Part shown: in pieces, positions 34,446-48,149 of the stretch | Position numbering within the stretch: position 1 is the stretch's first letter | Layout: each line of letters begins with the position of its first letter | Position numbers and translations under genes: made by a program | Source: Homalodisca vitripennis | Lineage: Eukaryota; Arthropoda; Insecta; Hemiptera; Cicadellidae | Direction of reading: 5' to 3' | NCBI RefSeq assembly: GCF_021130785.1 | Contig: NC_060207.1 | Span: 99,421,501 to 99,485,500, forward strand | DNA: 64,000 bases | The notes under the pieces: model-generated | The model's input: only the letters and a program-made list of their open reading frames with translations | The model's database searches: none | Told to the model about the DNA's origin: nothing

Positions 34446-34646
34446 TTAATCTGAAACTGCACTATCTAAGAGGTGTTTAGGGAAATTTGAGTTCGGAGAA
34501 TATAAACGTTCCTCTGGCTTGGATTTTAACGAAGCCTTAAGCAGAAAATGGCGGAGAGAATAAATGTTAGCCCGTAGAGCTCTGGCGGTTGTATTTATAT
34601 GGCTCCCTTGTAATGCTCTGTCTATGATATTCCCCAAGAATCCCAA
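34446..34646 (-). CDS. candidate exon or decayed coding fragment
   Basis: A 66-codon minus-strand frame without a clear start has ordinary protein composition (RALQGSHINTTARALRANIY, then SLKSKPEERLYSPNSNF). It lies in a patch noticeably richer in G+C than its surroundings. Just upstream another frame reads KKIDDSDWDSWGIS, so a frameshift may have split a longer sequence. No splice donor stands out, no domain is recognised and no second copy is present here. Confidence 0.25.
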   Translation of the reverse strand: MGFLGNIIDRALQGSHINTTARALRANIYSLRHFLLKASLKSKPEERLYSPNSNFPKHLLDSAVSD

Positions 34647-35039
34647 TCGGAGTCATCAATCTTCTTAAATCGGAGCGTTTATTATATATCACGCTAATAG
34701 GATTTCACATCGAAGTGGGGAGACAGTTATAATTTCTCAGCACATTACTTCTATAAATCATATAGTAATAAACTATTGTGACATTTTAATTGTTTTTAAT
34801 TTTGTAGTTTCTTTAAATAGAGTATTATTTAATAGTTTTTAAATTTTATTTTCATATCAAAATACCAGACATTCGTTGTGCTTAAAATTTAAAACGTTAT
34901 TTTAATATATAGTGTAAGACATATGTAATAAAATAAAATTAAAATTTATGCTTAATATGTCGGTTGTCGCAATCAATTGTTAATTAAAATTTTAAATCAA
35001 TTTAATGAGATGTTGTCACAAATAAAATATGTGTTGGTT

Positions 35040-35165
35040 CATTTGAGGGTATTGTACTGCCAATCTAACCTATTATTAAATCCTCTCACAGCAACCCTTG
35101 CTCATAATATGTCACAACCTTAATCTTAAACTAAACCAAACTACAAAACCTTACAATAGTTACAT
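35040..35165 (-). repeat. dispersed repeat fragment
   Basis: On the minus strand, gctgtgagaggatttaataa with the following taggtt, and the preceding aaggttttgtagtttgg, resemble 51530-51610 on the plus strand (gctactgtgagaggatttat, tagtaggtt; aaggtctgattttgg). It looks like an old interspersed repeat. Confidence 0.4.
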
Positions 35166-38100
35166 ATTTAATATATTAGATTTTATGAAGCAATTTCTTA
35201 AAAGTTCTCTTTAGAGATGTTCAATATTCCGGTTTGTTATGCTATTTTCATTTAATGCATTTTATAGCGGAAATTAGTAGTTTTTAGTGGAAGGTTATGG
35301 ATTGATTACGATATTAATAAAGTCGTGTCCGTTTTATTAATGTAAACATATATTGTTATAGCATATATCTAATTTCTTCCCACATTCTAATTATTACTGA
35401 CCCCAAATTATGTTTAATAATTACAAAAGACACAACTGATATTTTAAACCTTTATAATACCAAACCGCTCAAGCAACAGTTCAATAATCCTTGTAATCGT
35501 GGAAAAATTAAAATATATTACCGACTTAAAAGATGAACAGTTATAGAGAATTTAGTCATTTAAGTACTGAAGTAAACTATCCACTATTACTAAACTTCCA
35601 CTTTATGAATAGTTCTATAGCTCATATTATAAGATGCACGGAGATTAATATAGTTTGTAACTAGGTCGCTCATCAAACGTGACAAAGACTTCTAAGGAAG
35701 GCTTCATACTTTATAGGACTGTTTTTCAGGCGTGCTATTGTGAAACTGTGAGAAATATGTTTATATCCCAAAATAATCTGATAATGATTAAGTATGCCTC
35801 ATTTTCAAATGATTTACTATATAGAAAATTTTAATCCATGTTGTGTCCAAGCAAGTTAAAAAATATGAAAGTAGGCAACAGATTTTTTATTGCGTTAATT
35901 AAATTTGTATTACATATTTATTTTAAGTTAAACTCAAACCATTACTTGCTTTAAACGAATTTATATATTCAAACCATATATTTTATAATGATACGTGAAT
36001 TCCGATAATTTTTCCATTATTGTGTGTTATCTTTCACCTATTTTCAGGTACATAAATATCACAATTCAAGTACGTAAATCTACACCTATGTAACTATAAA
36101 AGTGGTAGTAGCGTTTACTTTACAGTGAGAAAAGAATAGAAAATGCTGAATTAAACTATTCAAGAATATTATTCAAATACCTCATGATTTGTTTGTCAGT
36201 GTTTGCAGAAAAAACTGCATTATAAGGTCAACTATGTCACTATTCTCAGCAATAATAATGCCATATAGGTTAGGTCTCAACAGCAGAAATAAACTAAACA
36301 TATATATGAAAAGATACATAGCTTTAATAGGATAAATTATGTTATCAACCATAATGTTAGTTTGTCCTTTCTATCTCACCATGAACAGTATATGAAACAG
36401 TTATGCCTTTAAAGTTATATTAATTGTATAAATATGTTCACCATGATTACGCAAAATGAATAAATAGATAATTGTTAGAAATAACATTAGTCAAAACGTT
36501 GGTGTAATGCACAAATGTTTTATCACTAAACGCCGATTGGTGGCCCATTGTAAATTATTATTTATTTCCGGTTAGAACTTCGACATTACTAATTATTTTT
36601 AAAGTCCTAATGGTCCCATCAGTTTTAAAGTGCAACTAGAGTTTTTACAATGAATATTAGGAATAAAATAAATCGGTTTATTCACATATGACTTACATCT
36701 TAAGCTAAGAATATATGTAATATATGTTACCATGTGTTAATATATGTGCTCTTTAACTTTTTTACACATTATTTAATGCAACTTTAAAACTTAGATGCCT
36801 ACGCAAAAAAATTTGGACCCGAGTAAGACAAATCTGTTTTTAAATCAGCAACTTTTGCATAGAAAACTGGTTTTGTCTGATTGATGTCTCTCTCGTCTGA
36901 AAATCTAATCCTTGCAGTATAGGTAGCAACCAGGCAGCATCTATGCCAGAGTTAATCAGGCAACATTTCTGTCAGAATCTGCCAGTTTACCAGATTTAAG
37001 ATTGGAAAGTAAAAAAATAAAATATTTTTGCCAAAATTTTTTGATCCATATTATTTTTATGAAAAGAAATTTGACATAGTTCCTTCATTCTAACAATTGT
37101 ACATTATTGCAAAATTCTTTAAAGCATTATCTCACTGTGGAGGTATTTTAGAATTTAGAAGAAACTCCTGAGATGTAAGAAGCCTCATACTCAAATACAA
37201 AAACTGTTTTATAACTATACCGACTATATCTGTTTTATACGTTATCTCAAATATCTTATATATAAATGTTTAAGCCATCCATTTATCTAAAAATTTGGTT
37301 CAACTGCTGTAATAACATAACGTACTGACCATATCATATATATCAATAACATTCATGTTACTTTATAGGCGTTTATTAAGTAATGTAAATAGTTTCCGTC
37401 GTCAGAGTCGTATCCGGTAGCTTTGAAATTTACATAATTAAGCATTTGATATTGTTTAATAGATTAATAAATCTTCCTGTGGTTAGTTGGCTTAACTGGT
37501 GGTAAATAAAAAGTAGTAAAAAAAATAGAAAATAGAGATAGTAAATAAAAAGACCACAATTAATTATTAATATTAAAACATATATTAAATAACTTGGTTT
37601 TATCTAAACATATATAGTTGCATAAATATAATCTAAATAATTTTGTCAGTAAGGTTTTGTAATATTTATAATTCTTTTCACTTTATGTTGATAATACAAA
37701 AATACAAATTAATTAGGTTTTTTAAATGTAGCGATATACATAATTACTAACATGCAGGTGTGTTTATTGTTGTACGAAATAGATTTGTTTTGATGATATT
37801 TGTAAAGGCAGTATGTGCAATTACTCTAGACGTGTATAGTAGTTGACCTACATCTCGAAATATAGCTGACAGGCTCTTCTCATTTGAAATCTACATCCAG
37901 ATGTTACAAAATATCTCTCAATGCCACAAAAGCATATCTTGTCATTGCATCATGATATTCCTATTGATATTATTTTACTGTTATAAATGTTCACTTAAAA
38001 CGTACATTTTATAAATATTTAAGTAAATAATTTTACTTCAAAGTGAATTTTTTGATAAAATCTTTATTGAATTATTTTATAAAATATATTGTATTAGCAC

Positions 38101-40024
38101 TTATTCCAAGTAAATACCGATGTATAATAAGCCTACCTTATGTAAACGTCAAAGAGGTAGCTCTGACAGTTGGAAGTCTTACCTAAAACAACACAATATG
38201 TTGTAAATATAATTTGATTGTCAATGTAGCTTTTTACATAATAAATTGTATAAATATGTAGTTAACATCAATAACACTGTTATTGTATTTGTCATTAGAA
38301 TTTTTAAATGTTATGATTAAACCTCTTTCATCGCTTTAGCATTATACTAAACTAGATACTTCACCACCACAACGGATATAGTTTGCATAGTACCAGAATT
38401 AAAGGTACTAAATATGGCAACCTCCTACAGGCCGTAATCTAACAGTGGATGAAGTATATAGCTGCTGGGAGAGCGGAAAATATTAAGTTTAGAAACCTAT
38501 AGATGCTGTAATAATTTTACCGAGATTACTAATATTATGATATCGAATTCCTCTAAATTTGGAATAAATTTGTAAGTATTTGTACTTTGGGAAGCTAAAA
38601 TATTGTTAGTTCTAAGAGTATGTAGAGAAAAGAGTCCAAAACTTTACCATTTACCACATACCAGGAACTTCCAGAAATCGGGTATTTCTATGGAAGGAAA
38701 GCTTATATAAATTAACCGTGTTTTATATACATGCGTTATATAGTAGAGAGGTTTCTAGAGTCCATGGAAGAATAAGTGTAAATAACCATTATGTTTCATA
38801 ACATCGATTATCGTATTATAAAATAAAGTATATAATAAGCATAATGACTTTTAATATTTCAATTCTAACTAAAATTACCACCTACACGTTTAGAAAGTTT
38901 CCAGGAATATAAAGTCACATTTTGTCCGTTACAATCAACAGAGGTTGGAGAATGATGTCTTGGTTCGCCTTTATCCCTCTGTCGAACCTTTGTGGAATTA
39001 TAATTCAGGACTCGTTCCATTGATTGGTATATTTTTATGAAACTTCTTCTTCTTTCTAGAACATCATAAGCTATAACAACGAGCGAGATTATTGTTTAAT
39101 TGTGCTTTGTTTATAACAATGATACACAATAAATATCGAGACTAACGCTGTGGAGAAATAATAATTATTTTTTTCTGTTACTTCTGCTACAGTACCCTAG
39201 GGATGAACGCTAATTGTAAGGTTACCTGTATTGCTGTTCGATCTTCCTTCACAGCCATTACCCTAACTCGGTGAGTTCCATATTGATCTTCTTGTTACCA
39301 CGCCAGTTGCTGTTTGCTAAATATTTCCTTCTGTTCATCCAAATATCTAGGGCGTGTATATTGACCTAAATCAATCGACTTCTAAAAATGAATATGTAAA
39401 CGACCATCACTATTGAATTTTGACGTGATCTATATATTCGGACACAGGTTATATACATTCACAGAATATATTATATATTCAGATTCTAGCATATTTTCCC
39501 AAGTAATTTATGGAAAGAAGTGCATGTAGGCATTATGAAAATTAAGACCATGGTAAAGGGTTGATATACATATTAACGCAACAGTACACGTAAAGCAAAA
39601 TAGATTAGTAGTTTTTAAATTAGATATCTTACTTCAAACTAGTTACATTTCCAACTGTTAGCAATCATAGGCACAGCATTTATTCATAAACAATACTGTA
39701 TTCTCCGACTGATCATTTTGTTTGTCTATGTGCCTGTCTACTGTCTACTCTACAATGGTCAGTATTTTTGTAAATCACCTCATGGTGATATTTAACGATT
39801 ACCATCCTACAATCTATTACTTGTTAACGTATATGAGTACTGTCATTAATACTCAGTTTTCGTTTATATTTTTTAATGTTTAAATCTTACGAAATAAAAA
39901 AATAAAGACATTTTCTAGGCTAACATTAGATATAAACCCTTTTTAAGCGATTTATTTGTTACATATTGGATATATTATTTACTTTTTTCAAAATACAACA
40001 TTTATTTACCAACCAGTGGATATT
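35166..40024. other. gene-free central stretch
   Basis: Very A+T-rich DNA with no conserved island. A small patch at 39190-39330 has closely spaced acceptor-like (cttccttcacag) and donor-like (cggtgagtt) sites on the plus strand and a 19-codon open stretch on the minus strand. Neither amounts to a gene. Confidence 0.45.
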
Positions 40025-40860
40025 TTGCTCACCACCTCCGCGTAGTTGCAATGCTGGTGGGCGCTGGAGGTGTTATAGTGGTACTACCGTAGCATGTGCT
40101 CCATAGCCTCCACACGACAACCGTCTCCAATCGGTGGGAATGTATCTCCAAGCAAAATCTTGGAAGTACTGGATTCGGTTAATGTTTCTCTGCCTCCAAA
40201 TCTTGCTCAGACCACATATGACTCCTTACATACACACAGCTCGTCCAGTACCCTCTTACCAGGCATACAGAGGAGCATACCAAAGTGAACACAAATGAAC
40301 CATTGTTTTCCTATGTCATTGAAACCTAGAAGTTCAACTCCTTCATATCTGATGCACAGCTTTTCAATGAACGAGTCTGCGAGGGCAGTCTGCTGGTCCA
40401 CTGGCTGTTCTGCCGACAGGTCATTGGGCTCTTGGACTGCTGTGACAATCCGTCCTGTCTAAAATAAATTTAGGTTTCCTAAATTTACAATCTGTTGACA
40501 AAAGCGGTCCTTAAATAACAAACGCGAAAGTTTTACTTCTCTTTTCGATAACTTTATAGAGTGATTGATAAGCTGATAAGACCGATTTTGAAATATCTGC
40601 TTCGTTATTAAAACATGTCTCCTCCCTTTCAGGGATACCAATAAAACGTGAGTCCTTCAGTTGGATACCTTGTTTACGTTCAAGGAATACGATTTTAAAG
40701 GTCAACCTGTCAAATTGTACGTTAAGATGTTGGCAATGGTGAAACCGCGGCTATAACAACAGTTTCATCAGCATTGAGGTCTACTGACTTTCGGAGCCAG
40801 CACTTTAAAATCGAAATACGAAACTTCTCGGAAACCCATGGAAGTACCCAGCTAGCTGCA
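40025..40860 (-). pseudogene. decayed coding region, unknown (probably transposon-derived)
   Basis: A G+C-richer block gives protein-like peptides on the minus strand in shifting frames. In reading order they are DLNADETVVIAAVSPLP (near 40760), LTFKIVFLERKQGIQLKDSR then FIGIPEREETCFNNEADISK (40705-40511), DQQTALADSFIEKLCIRYEG then VELLGFNDIGKQWFICVHFG (40400-40290), and RFGGRETLTESSTSKILLGD (about 40190-40130). At least three frameshifts or stops intervene. The length and style suggest one protein of some 250-300 residues that has decayed. I recognise no catalytic motif, and a transposon origin is inference only. Confidence 0.45.
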
Positions 40861-42224
40861 ACTACCCACGTAGGATAAAAAAATAGTGACATTTTGCACC
40901 CTACAAAAAATAAACGTTACAAGAGATAACGACACGGGCCGAGCTGAGGCGAGCGATGACGTGCAGCTCCATGACTTTATAGACTTTAAATGTTGTAGGC
41001 AACTTCAGCAAAGCCAGTAGTATGACGTACTCCTCCCTGGTCTTTATTGAGATCAACTATCCACTAGCTCACTTGAGTGTTTAATAGTGACTGATACAAA
41101 AAACGAACGATTCATGTAACCTCATACTTTATAATATTTTACTTCTGACCCTTGCTTTATACGTAATAGAAATAAGAATACAGGTTTATTTTTCTCCTTT
41201 TTGGAAATTAAAATTAAATGCAATATTTATTAAAATATTGCAAATATTACATTACAATTAGTTTTTAAAATCATGTTCATTTTCATTTTCAGGTTGACCA
41301 ACTAACCTAAAATAGTTTAAAGTAACTAGATTAGTACTTAATTGCACAATTTGCCTAACAATTTTATAAAAATAGTTAATTTCACAAAATTAACTAACAA
41401 GATTTTAACAAAAGATAAACAATTTTAGTACATCTTAAATAAACTAATGATATAAATTGTGAGGAGAAATTTTAGGTCGCCAAAGCAACGCCTGATAAGA
41501 GATTCCATCTTGAATTTCTTCCAAAATTAAAACAGCAATCAGATAATATATAAAATTAAATTGCAACACTATGCCCTTGATATGTATCTAGGAAAAAGAT
41601 GTACCTTATTAAGAAAAACCTTTTAACTTTACTGTAACTATGACAACAACAGCATATTTTATGTAAAAAGCTATTTATTCACAGTTAATAAAGTAAATAT
41701 TTATTATATTTAGTAGGAAATTGATGTCTTCTCGTTATATTATCCACATGTTTAATTTATTAGCAGACACAATTTTGTTTTTGGCTAGTTTAATACTTTT
41801 AGTTAATAATTGAAAATGTTTAGCTGGTATAGAATTGTAGGGTTTTGTAAAAAAAACGCGTCGCTGACGTACAGAGATATTTCTTGCTCAGTCTTTTTAG
41901 ATTGGTACCAAATATTCAGACTTGACACCTACAAAAGAGGTTCATTAAACGTTATGTATCAATTATAATACGTTGCAAGTAATAGAAGCCAGGAATTAAT
42001 GTACATTCAGCCACACATTGACAACTAAAGACCAGTATCATAAAATATTGGAGAATCAGATTTATTTAATTTCATGCCAAAGACATATTTGAAAGGCTAT
42101 CACGTTTCTAGAAATTTGCTTATGTACTGTATCTTATTGTTAAAATCTACATCTAGATGATTGGAATCTATCCCATTTTAGGTATCAAAAGACATTAAAA
42201 ATGTAACAATTACACGTAAATTAA

Positions 42225-42494
42225 CTAAATATTATGTAGCGATGAACTCGCACGGATCAATGATGTCAACTGATCAACTTGTACATGGAAGAAACTCAAA
42301 CATATACCTGAATGTCCAGGGTTTTGAAGAACAAATACAACCATATCACACACAGAACAAGCGCTCCGAACTACATACCTGCACCCACCAGAGAGATAAA
42401 CGTAAAAAAAACTTAATAAAACGGCCAATATGAAATTATGAGCTGCAAGAAAACTACAACACTCTAGAACTAAATTCGACAGTACACAACGCAT
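42225..42494 (-). CDS. candidate exon with hydrophobic leader
   Basis: A minus-strand frame starts MRCVLSNLVLECCSFLAAHN and continues FILAVLLSFFYVYLSGGCR, a hydrophobic run of the kind seen in signal peptides or membrane anchors. At the GGCR codons the DNA reads GTGCAG|GTATGT, a strong 5' splice site (exon end at 42379), so the true exon could stop there. The last 50 codons of the open frame would then be intron. No promoter, downstream exon or second copy was found. Confidence 0.25.
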   Translation of the reverse strand: MRCVLSNLVLECCSFLAAHNFILAVLLSFFYVYLSGGCRYVVRSACSVCDMVVFVLQNPGHSGICLSFFHVQVDQLTSLIRASSSLHNI

Positions 42495-44018
42495 AGCCTA
42501 TACTGTCAGCATTTTAATTTTTATTAGTTAAGGCATAAAACAGAGATATATACAAAAAATATAAAATATAGAAAATTATGGAGCCTTCTAAATTAAAATA
42601 TTTAAAAGTAATTAAAAAAATCTAATAAGACTAATAGATACCAAGATACAGTAAATCTAAGTATAATGTGTCACAGTTTTTGCATATTATTGTACATATT
42701 TCTTCTTTAAATAATATAAACAAAATACTTGAACAAACACTGTCGGCGAAAAACATTTGTTATATGTTGTGAGCAGCTGCTGACCATTCATGTAATGCAC
42801 AAATCCAATTTGGTGGACACATACTGTACTCTACATACTGTTTAGGAGATTTGATGTCAGGGTTTCAGGTTGGTATTTATCTGGCAGAATACACATCCGC
42901 GTTCATTCTCAGGTGTATCCGAGAGGGGAAAAATTGTTACATTTATGTGCACATTTGTAAAACAAATGTAAGTAAACAGTATAAATAAACTTAGATTATA
43001 ACTTTTATTCTAAATCAAAGAGCCAAACAATAAACCTGTATATGTAATTATTAAACGGAAATTTTTCTGTGGTAACTTAATGCTAAACAAATATACAGAT
43101 TATGTAGCCCAAATTTCAATAAAATGTATTTCTAAAATAACCATTTCAATCTACATTATTTTGTAACTATTTCAAGGAAATAACACGTTAATAAAGGACG
43201 AAATGCATGTAGGAATTTAATTTACGTTTATGTAGGGCAAATCCATTACAGATTCCACTTTAGAGTAATTACATTTCACTTACCGACACAGTAATAGTTT
43301 ACAATGTGTTTGTAAACTACAAACACATAAAAAAACGGGGTTTATAGGTGGGTTTGATTTGAAACCTGATTTTAATGTGGCGATATTTTATTGAATTTAA
43401 ATAAATATATCAAAATAATAGTTTATACAATATAAAAATCAATGTTCAATAAGACATTTATAATATTATATTGGTTTACATGCTTACGTTTTTCAATATT
43501 AATATAATTGTTTACATTGTAGTATTATAAAAAGTGGATTATTTTTCAGGCTCTATTTCATTACTTTATTTTTAAGGACAACTTAAAATTAATATGAATA
43601 CATGTATAACTAAGCAGTTAAACTTCATTTTAAGGACAAACTAACCGTAACTTGGACTCTACAATAAACCGTAATTTCCACCATACGTATAACTATTAGT
43701 TCATACTTTAATTGGTATCATCTACTTAATTTACGGTAAATTTTAAAGCACATTCCACAAGTAATAGCCGGTCTTTTTCCATTTAAATTCCTCTGAAAAG
43801 ATGTTTTAATGTACTTTTATGTCTAGAAGTTTTGGCATGAAAGCGAATATCTGTATCACAGTTTAAATAATTAATATGGGGTTTGGATAATATGTGGAAT
43901 TTAAATCATTCAAATAGAGTTAACTACTCTATTAGTTAATGTTATCTATTGGAAGTAAATCTTAGTTTTACAATTAAAGAAATCTCTGCTTTAAAAGTCA
44001 CACAATTGGTTCTAAAGA

Positions 44019-44190
44019 AACGACAGTTCACGACCCAAATTAGGGCTCTTTGTTGTGTCCTGGAGGTCAGCCAATCTCACTCTCACCCTCCTGATTCTAC
44101 AACCCGATCTAACCATCTTTCACGACTGAGCCTTACACAAGTTTAGTGCTGTTTTTTTTTCAACAGTAGTCACTTATCCCTCTCATATAA
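44019..44190 (+). other. conserved island, copy B
   Basis: Partner of 2196-2370. The shared frame ends at TAG (44144-44146) here and runs 17 codons further in copy A. It lies inside a 65-codon open frame starting at 43949, whose first half is not conserved. Confidence 0.45.
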
Positions 44191-44589
44191 CAAAATTGTC
44201 TTTGTAAGTTTACAACAGCCATGTCGCTCCAGTTTACAAATGTTATAAACATGGTTCTACAAAACTGTGTTATTTGTAACGTTGCATTTAACCAATCATG
44301 TTATGTTTGGTTACTAACGTGGGTTTAGTTAACATTTTAAAACAACAATAGTGGCAATGTTAAGTCCGTTATAATTAAATTGGACTTCATAACGGGGTAA
44401 AATTAGTTTTTCAGGTTGTTTTGAGTGTAAATACAGCTATCTTCTTGTCCTAGAATCAAGAGCAATATCATGTGCATGAATTTCCTTTCAGTGAAAACCA
44501 ATTATTGACTGCACCAGTTTAAGTAGGATATAATTTTATTACTTTACAAAAAGGTGAGGCAACACTGCCTTTTTAGCCTTACATTGTCC

Positions 44590-44765
44590 GAGCTCATGAG
44601 CTACTGATCAGTGCAAGGACCTTATAAATCAAAATATAAAGGATAGTCGGTACAGTGCAAGAACGATGTTGCAGATTGAAGAGGAGAGCGGTAAAATACA
44701 GGATTTGCACCTGCGCAATTTCTAACTCGACACAATGTCGGACACCCTAGACCGCTCGGCTCCAG
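44590..44765 (-). mobile_element. tRNA-derived SINE, copy B
   Basis: The complement of ggatttgcacctgcg (44701-44715) is a B box and that of gtcggacaccctagaccgct (44738-44757) an A box. The body matches 2770-2850. It shares its position with the 2765-2935 element. Confidence 0.65.
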
Positions 44766-46049
44766 ATTCAATAATGATCGATCGGTATTGAAAGTGTTAG
44801 AATAAAAACGATATACTTATACAATTAATATTACTGTTCAATTTGTTACAACCAAACCCAACCACCGGAAATGTGTATAACGGTGAAATCAAGATTAAGC
44901 AGTGGCATGAGGACTGGTTAATTAGATTTAAATAGGACTTTCAGTCTCCATGTATGGGCAAACTGCTAAAACTATTTTTTATGAGTGTAACAGTATATTA
45001 TAGGTTAATAACGGTTATAGGTTAGGTTATTAAGTTTAAAGAATAATATTTAAAGAAATAAAAAAAAACATAAATCTTAAGATTTTTATAACCTAACAGT
45101 GATATTTGTAGCTAAACTCTGCTATTCAATCAACATTTGTTTGCATTTAGCACTTGAAGAAGAGACACTTCTACCAGATTACAAGTAGAATTTATATTGA
45201 TGAATGTTGTTACGAATTATATATGGGTATTAGTGTAAATTAGAGAAGGCCCCTGTCTTGTTTACTTTAAACCAGCTAGCTTCACAAGAGCACAGCATTA
45301 ACTCAAGAACTATTATGTTAGCAAAGATTACAAATAAATTGATACCATAAAAGTGTTGCATCAAGAGTATCAATTCTTAAGAAATCAAATAAATGGAAGA
45401 ACTCTTTCTAATTGTGCAGTAAAACACTCAATAAGATGTATGTAATTAATTAATAGAGGGTGTAAAATAAATGCAAACCCTCTGGTATATGTTGTGTTTT
45501 TATTGTTACATCATAGATCATTCATAGCGCAAAGACAAACGTTTTATTACAATGGTTACTAGAAACTCGTAATAAATATTTACACCTCCTGAGTATCAAA
45601 CATAATTTTATAATTAATTATTATATTTTAGAGTTTACTTTTAATTTATGTTTATTAATTTATCTTGAACATATAGTATACTAAACTCTGTCTATGAATA
45701 GGCTGCATTAACCATGTCAGGATGTTTTTATAGTTGACTTTTATTGGTTTTATTGATTTTTATGGTGTTATATTTTATTTTCTCATAAAAAAATTAACTT
45801 AAATTATTATCTATGGACTGAAAGATCTATTAAAATAACTGCAAGGTACTAAAATGACATTTTTAATATGTAGTGGTGTTTATTGAAATGAATTTTCATG
45901 TACTGTAACGTAATAATCAACTTAAATACAACAGTTTGTAGAATATGTTGATAAATTTATATTTTATATTTAGCCTATTTGATAGTAGTGAACTTATTTC
46001 ATCTATTTCAATTATCTGTTTTAATTTCCTTCAATAATATTTTTCTACG

Positions 46050-46262
46050 AAAACATTATTTCCACGAATGAAGTGGAAACATTAACAAAAAGCGAGAAAG
46101 ACATGTGATGAAATATGACGGAGAGATACATTTGGCACGGTCAGTGGATATACAAAAAGTAAGTGGATCATCATCCGGAGTTCTGAAAAATCGATGTCGA
46201 CCTGACAGCACGTCTCCAATAGAGATTTTATCAACAGTTTCTACTTCACTGACTTCTATAAT
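46050..46262. other. near-invariant conserved element, copy B
   Basis: Partner of 8112-8325; see there for frames. Within 46093-46220 only c46202 differs. The next difference (a46221 against g8283) would change Met to Ile in the plus frame, and an extra t near 46228 shifts it, so the frames of the two copies diverge right after the core. Confidence 0.75.
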
Positions 46263-47130
46263 ATAACATTTTGCATTCAGTCATAATTTTTAAGTAACTG
46301 TATAATCAAACTTCTGACTTCTAGTTAGCGTACTGCTTATATCCGTGATACAATACTTTGGCAGTGAGTTGTGAAAACACATCTACGCGCGCGTTTATTT
46401 CCGTTTTTCACTCTTCCTCAGTGTATTCTGATCAAATCCTCCCTTGCATTGAATGGGGATAGCATGTGGTGTAAATATTGTCTGTGTACTAAATTTATTT
46501 GTGTGCCTTTTGGAATGTATGAAATTCACTTTATCATATGACATAATACATAATTTTTTTATACTAAACTGTAAATAAATAAATACAGGATAAATGTTGC
46601 AATATTTTTTTTCTTTGTATAGCTTTACAGATGATGGAAAGTTTGAAGTAATGACACGACTGCGGACATTTTGAGATCAGGAAATGTTAATTTATTTGTT
46701 CTTTAAATCCTGGAGAAGAGGATAGATTTTAGTACTCTAAACGTTTATTTCCAGTAACACGTAAATTATATTTAGTGTACGCAATATTACTATCCTTTCG
46801 AGCAACATATATTATTAATTATAATAAATGAGAAGAAATGTGAGTTAATCTCCAAATTTTTTCAAAGTAGTAACATTTCCAACAATAACAGTAGTTTAGG
46901 AAGCATTTCTTCCAAATTTAACCATCCATTTTAGTGCATATATCTATCAGCTTCAGCTGAAAGGATATTTAAATACATCTACTGCTAACAAATATTAAAC
47001 CTTACTATTGTCAGGTCTAAAATTTTTACACACATGTATATATTTTTCAATGTCCCTAAAGTTTAAGACGATAGCCATTGAAAGTTTTGAAATAGGGTGA
47101 AGTAATGGAATATTGTAAATGTTTCAAACT

Positions 47131-48149
47131 TTAAACCAGCATCATTTTGTAAAGAGTAAACCCTTTGAGGTCGAATTTGCAGCATTGCACACTACTAATA
47201 AAGACCTTTAATTGTATGTACCACTCGACCTATACTCTAATTTAAGATTTCCTTCTGACTCCGTGGGCCACCTCTCTGACATGATACAGATATGGTAGTT
47301 ACTTCAAAAAGTACATTTATAGGTATAATAATGATGTACTAAGTTTTATTGCTTTACCTATAATTGTCCTGGAATTATCAAGCCCGTGCGGGACACGGTT
47401 CTTTTTGTTTTGTTGTTTTAAAACTTTTTTCAACAGGCTTTGTTGATTAAATGCATATTTTCCAATTATTCACGAAAAAACATCTGAAAACGTGGTTTTT
47501 GTCTGAAAACCGACAAATTCATTCGGAAATAAGTAAAAAAGTATTGACTTTAAGAAAATATTTCATAGAACAAAACTGCTTAAAAGATTTATTTTGTGTA
47601 TGCAGATGGATTTCCGCAAAATATTTTAATTAAAAATTGCTCACCGCAGAGAAGGGATGGCATCCATCCTAGGGAAAAAGCAACTGGCACAGGGTAGACT
47701 TTGAAGTAGAGGACAAATAGAACCTAAATCCAAAATTTTATGAAACTCTGTCATTATGGGATAAATACATGGGAAAATAGTCATTGACTGAACTATTACT
47801 AGATTCATCTACAACAATGTGGATACTAGAAATAAGCTAAATTGTCGTACCACCAAACACATAAAATATGTTGGAACTTAAAACTGAAATAAAAAACATA
47901 CAACTAATTTATTATCAGGTGGCTTTAAAGGCACAGTAAATTTTTAAACATTTTCACAGAAAGATATAATGCTCGTAAAATGTATAACTGTTGTAGACCG
48001 GCTTTATATTTATTTACAAAAAGAAAAGGAACAAGTTTTAATTATGATTTAGACCCCTAAAAATATAATAAGTATAATCATTTTTCAAAATATCCTTGAA
48101 TTATAAGTAGAAATGCATAAGATTATTACACTTCGAACTATCATACTTT
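47131..48149. other. gene-free stretch
   Basis: A+T-rich DNA. The plus frame at 47451-47633 is Lys/Phe-rich with no recognised feature. Confidence 0.5.

Noticed and set aside
39190..39330. A tiny exon bounded by cttccttcacag and cggtgagtt, or a minus-strand exon reading YGTHRVRVMAVKEDR
   Set aside because: Sixteen bases between acceptor- and donor-like sites, and only about 20 open codons on the other strand, are not enough without other support.
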